Part shown: positions 32,612-33,452 of the stretch, piece after piece | Position numbering within the stretch: position 1 is the first letter of the stretch | Layout: each line of letters starts with the position of its first letter | NCBI RefSeq assembly: GCF_003696215.1 | Contig: NZ_RFFG01000087.1 | Span: forward strand, 1-33,452 | Direction of reading: 5' to 3' | DNA from: Actinomadura harenae | GTDB taxonomy: Bacteria; Actinomycetota; Actinomycetes; Streptosporangiales; Streptosporangiaceae | DNA: 33,452 bases | The notes under the pieces: model-generated | Database searches by the model: none | What the model was told of the DNA's origin: nothing | What the model saw: the letters and a program-made list of their open reading frames with translations, nothing else | Translations under genes and position numbers: made by a program

Positions 32612-33115
32612 TCAGCGAAGCTCGCGGACGGCCCGCAGCGCGTCCTTCCGCGCCGGTCCCTCGAGCGTGTCGATGTAGACCATGCCGTTCAGGTGGTCGG
32701 TCTCGTGTTGCAGGCAGCGCGCTCAATAGCCGGTGCCCTCCACCCGGACGGGATTCCCGTCCCCGTCCTGTCCCTCGACGACCGCGCGGGCGTGGCGCGG
32801 CGTGGGGAAGCGGTGGCCGGGGAACGACAGGCAGCCCTCGTTCTCGACCAGCAGCCCGCCGTCGGCCTCGACCAGGCGCGGGTTGACGACGTGGCCGCTG
32901 TGGCGGCGGCCGTCGTCGTCCGCGCAGTCGTAGACGAACAGGCGGAGCGGAACGCCGATCTGGTTCGCGGCCAGGCCCGCGCCGCGCTGCGCGGCGAGCG
33001 TGGCGTCCATGTCGTCGATCAGTCGGTGCAGGGAGTCGTCGAAGGCCCGGACGGGGTCGCACCCGGTGCGCAGCACAGGGTCCCCGAGCAGGCGGACGGG
33101 TCGTACGGCGGCCAT
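32612..33115 (-). pseudogene. def: Peptide deformylase interrupted by an in-frame TGA
   Basis: On the minus strand the frame gives motif 1 GAGLAANQIGV (about 45-55) and motif 2 EGCLSFPG with metal-ligand Cys95. After GTGY at residue 130 it meets TGA (32723-32725). The same frame then continues with ARCLQHETDHLNGMVYID, containing motif 3 HETDH (HExxH), and ends at TGA 32612-32614, a normal deformylase C-terminus. Without readthrough the 130-residue product lacks two of the three metal ligands and must be inactive. One G-to-A change of a Trp codon would explain it. Alternatives are a sequencing error or stop-codon readthrough. Actinomycetes often carry a second deformylase, so loss here need not be lethal. 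Confidence 0.85.
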
Positions 33116-33220
33116 GACACACGATCGTACAAAGCGGACGCCCCGGCGTGGCCAGGGCCCGCGCCTCCCTGACGCACCGGAGACGCCTTCCTGGCCGCGA
33201 GAAGGTCCCGGGAACGAGGA

Positions 33221-33257
33221 CGCGCCGCCGTCCCCGGTGCGCGGGGGCGGCGGCGCG
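33221..33257 (-). terminator. Terminator of the gene at the right edge
   Basis: A 15-bp stem CGCGCCGCCGTCCCC/GGGGGCGGCGGCGCG (one T-G pair) with a 7-base loop, 42 bases past the stop of the leftward partial gene. Confidence 0.65.
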
Positions 33258-33298
33258 TGGCCGTCCTGGGAGCGGAACCCGGTCGCCGAGGTCGGAGT

Positions 33299-33452
33299 TC
33301 AGCCGCCGAGGTCGGCGGGCGGCTCGGCGTCGAGCATCGGAGCGGCCGGGGCGGGCTTCGCCGGGGCCGCCTTGACCTGCTGCGGGATCGGCGGCACGGG
33401 GTGCTCGGCCCCCGGGACGTCGGCCGGCGCGGCGGGGGCGCGCGGCGGCGCG
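33299..33452 (-). CDS. 3' end of an unidentified Pro/Ala-rich protein (partial)
   Basis: The minus strand is open from the window edge to TGA 33299-33301 and encodes a Pro/Ala-rich C-terminal tail with VPGAEHPVPPIPQQVKAAP and ending MLDAEPPADLGG. This composition suits a disordered tail of an exported or membrane protein. The body of the gene lies beyond the window, so no function can be given. The hairpin just downstream supports the gene end. Confidence 0.5.
   Translation of the reverse strand, partial: APPRAPAAPADVPGAEHPVPPIPQQVKAAPAKPAPAAPMLDAEPPADLGG

Noticed and set aside
32700..32760. Selenocysteine insertion at the deformylase TGA
   Set aside because: No convincing SECIS-like hairpin follows the TGA and no deformylase is known to use selenocysteine at this position; mutation or error is simpler.

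Overview
The window is very G+C-rich, uses GTG/TTG starts freely, and carries families typical of filamentous Actinobacteria: LuxR-type LAL regulators, RsbW-like ATP-binding proteins, a PhoP/MprA-type two-component system, ricin-type secreted lectins and pSAM2-like integrases. A Thermomonosporaceae-like (Actinomadura-type) chromosome is my best guess, but that is inference. A tRNA-Lys gene near 13.6 kb divides the window in two.

Left part (1 to about 13.55 kb) looks like a genomic island integrated at the 3' end of tRNA-Lys. An excisionase-like gene and a tyrosine integrase lie immediately inside the tRNA, with short tandem repeats and a palindrome between integrase and tRNA. Further in are a 177-residue unknown with a translationally coupled leader ORF, two secreted ricin-type beta-trefoil proteins flanked by diverged direct repeats, a protein with a winged helix at each end, a lipoprotein plus secreted protein pair resembling accessory proteins of actinobacterial conjugation loci, an RsbW-like ATP-binding protein, and a tight cassette of P-loop kinase, methyltransferase and aminoglycoside-phosphotransferase-like protein. 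Long stretches lack genes. I see no replication or DNA-translocase gene and no second copy of the tRNA end, so the far boundary lies outside the window or is degraded. One sequence block of about 35 bp, carrying a strong ribosome-binding core, occurs three times in this part, always ahead of a gene.

Right part (13.55 to 33.45 kb) reads as chromosomal backbone. It holds a P450 divergent from a thioesterase/dienelactone hydrolase operon; an allophanate-hydrolase-like amidase; a LAL regulator divergent from an old-yellow-enzyme reductase; an NlpC/P60 endopeptidase with a long leader; a YiaA/B-like membrane protein; a secreted family 1 glycosidase; a beta-oxidation pair (SDR dehydrogenase and enoyl-CoA hydratase); a secreted beta-propeller-like protein; and a response regulator, histidine kinase and HtrA protease array. 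Matching TTCAG direct repeats lie upstream of both the regulator and the protease. The window ends with arfB, a peptide deformylase gene broken by an in-frame TGA just before its metal-binding HExxH motif, and the 3' end of an unidentified Pro/Ala-rich protein.

The most notable points are the interrupted deformylase, the paired response-regulator boxes tied to a PDZ-less HtrA, the three-copy initiation-region element of the island, the duplicated lectin locus, and a four-tract G-quadruplex motif in a 1-kb gene-free stretch.
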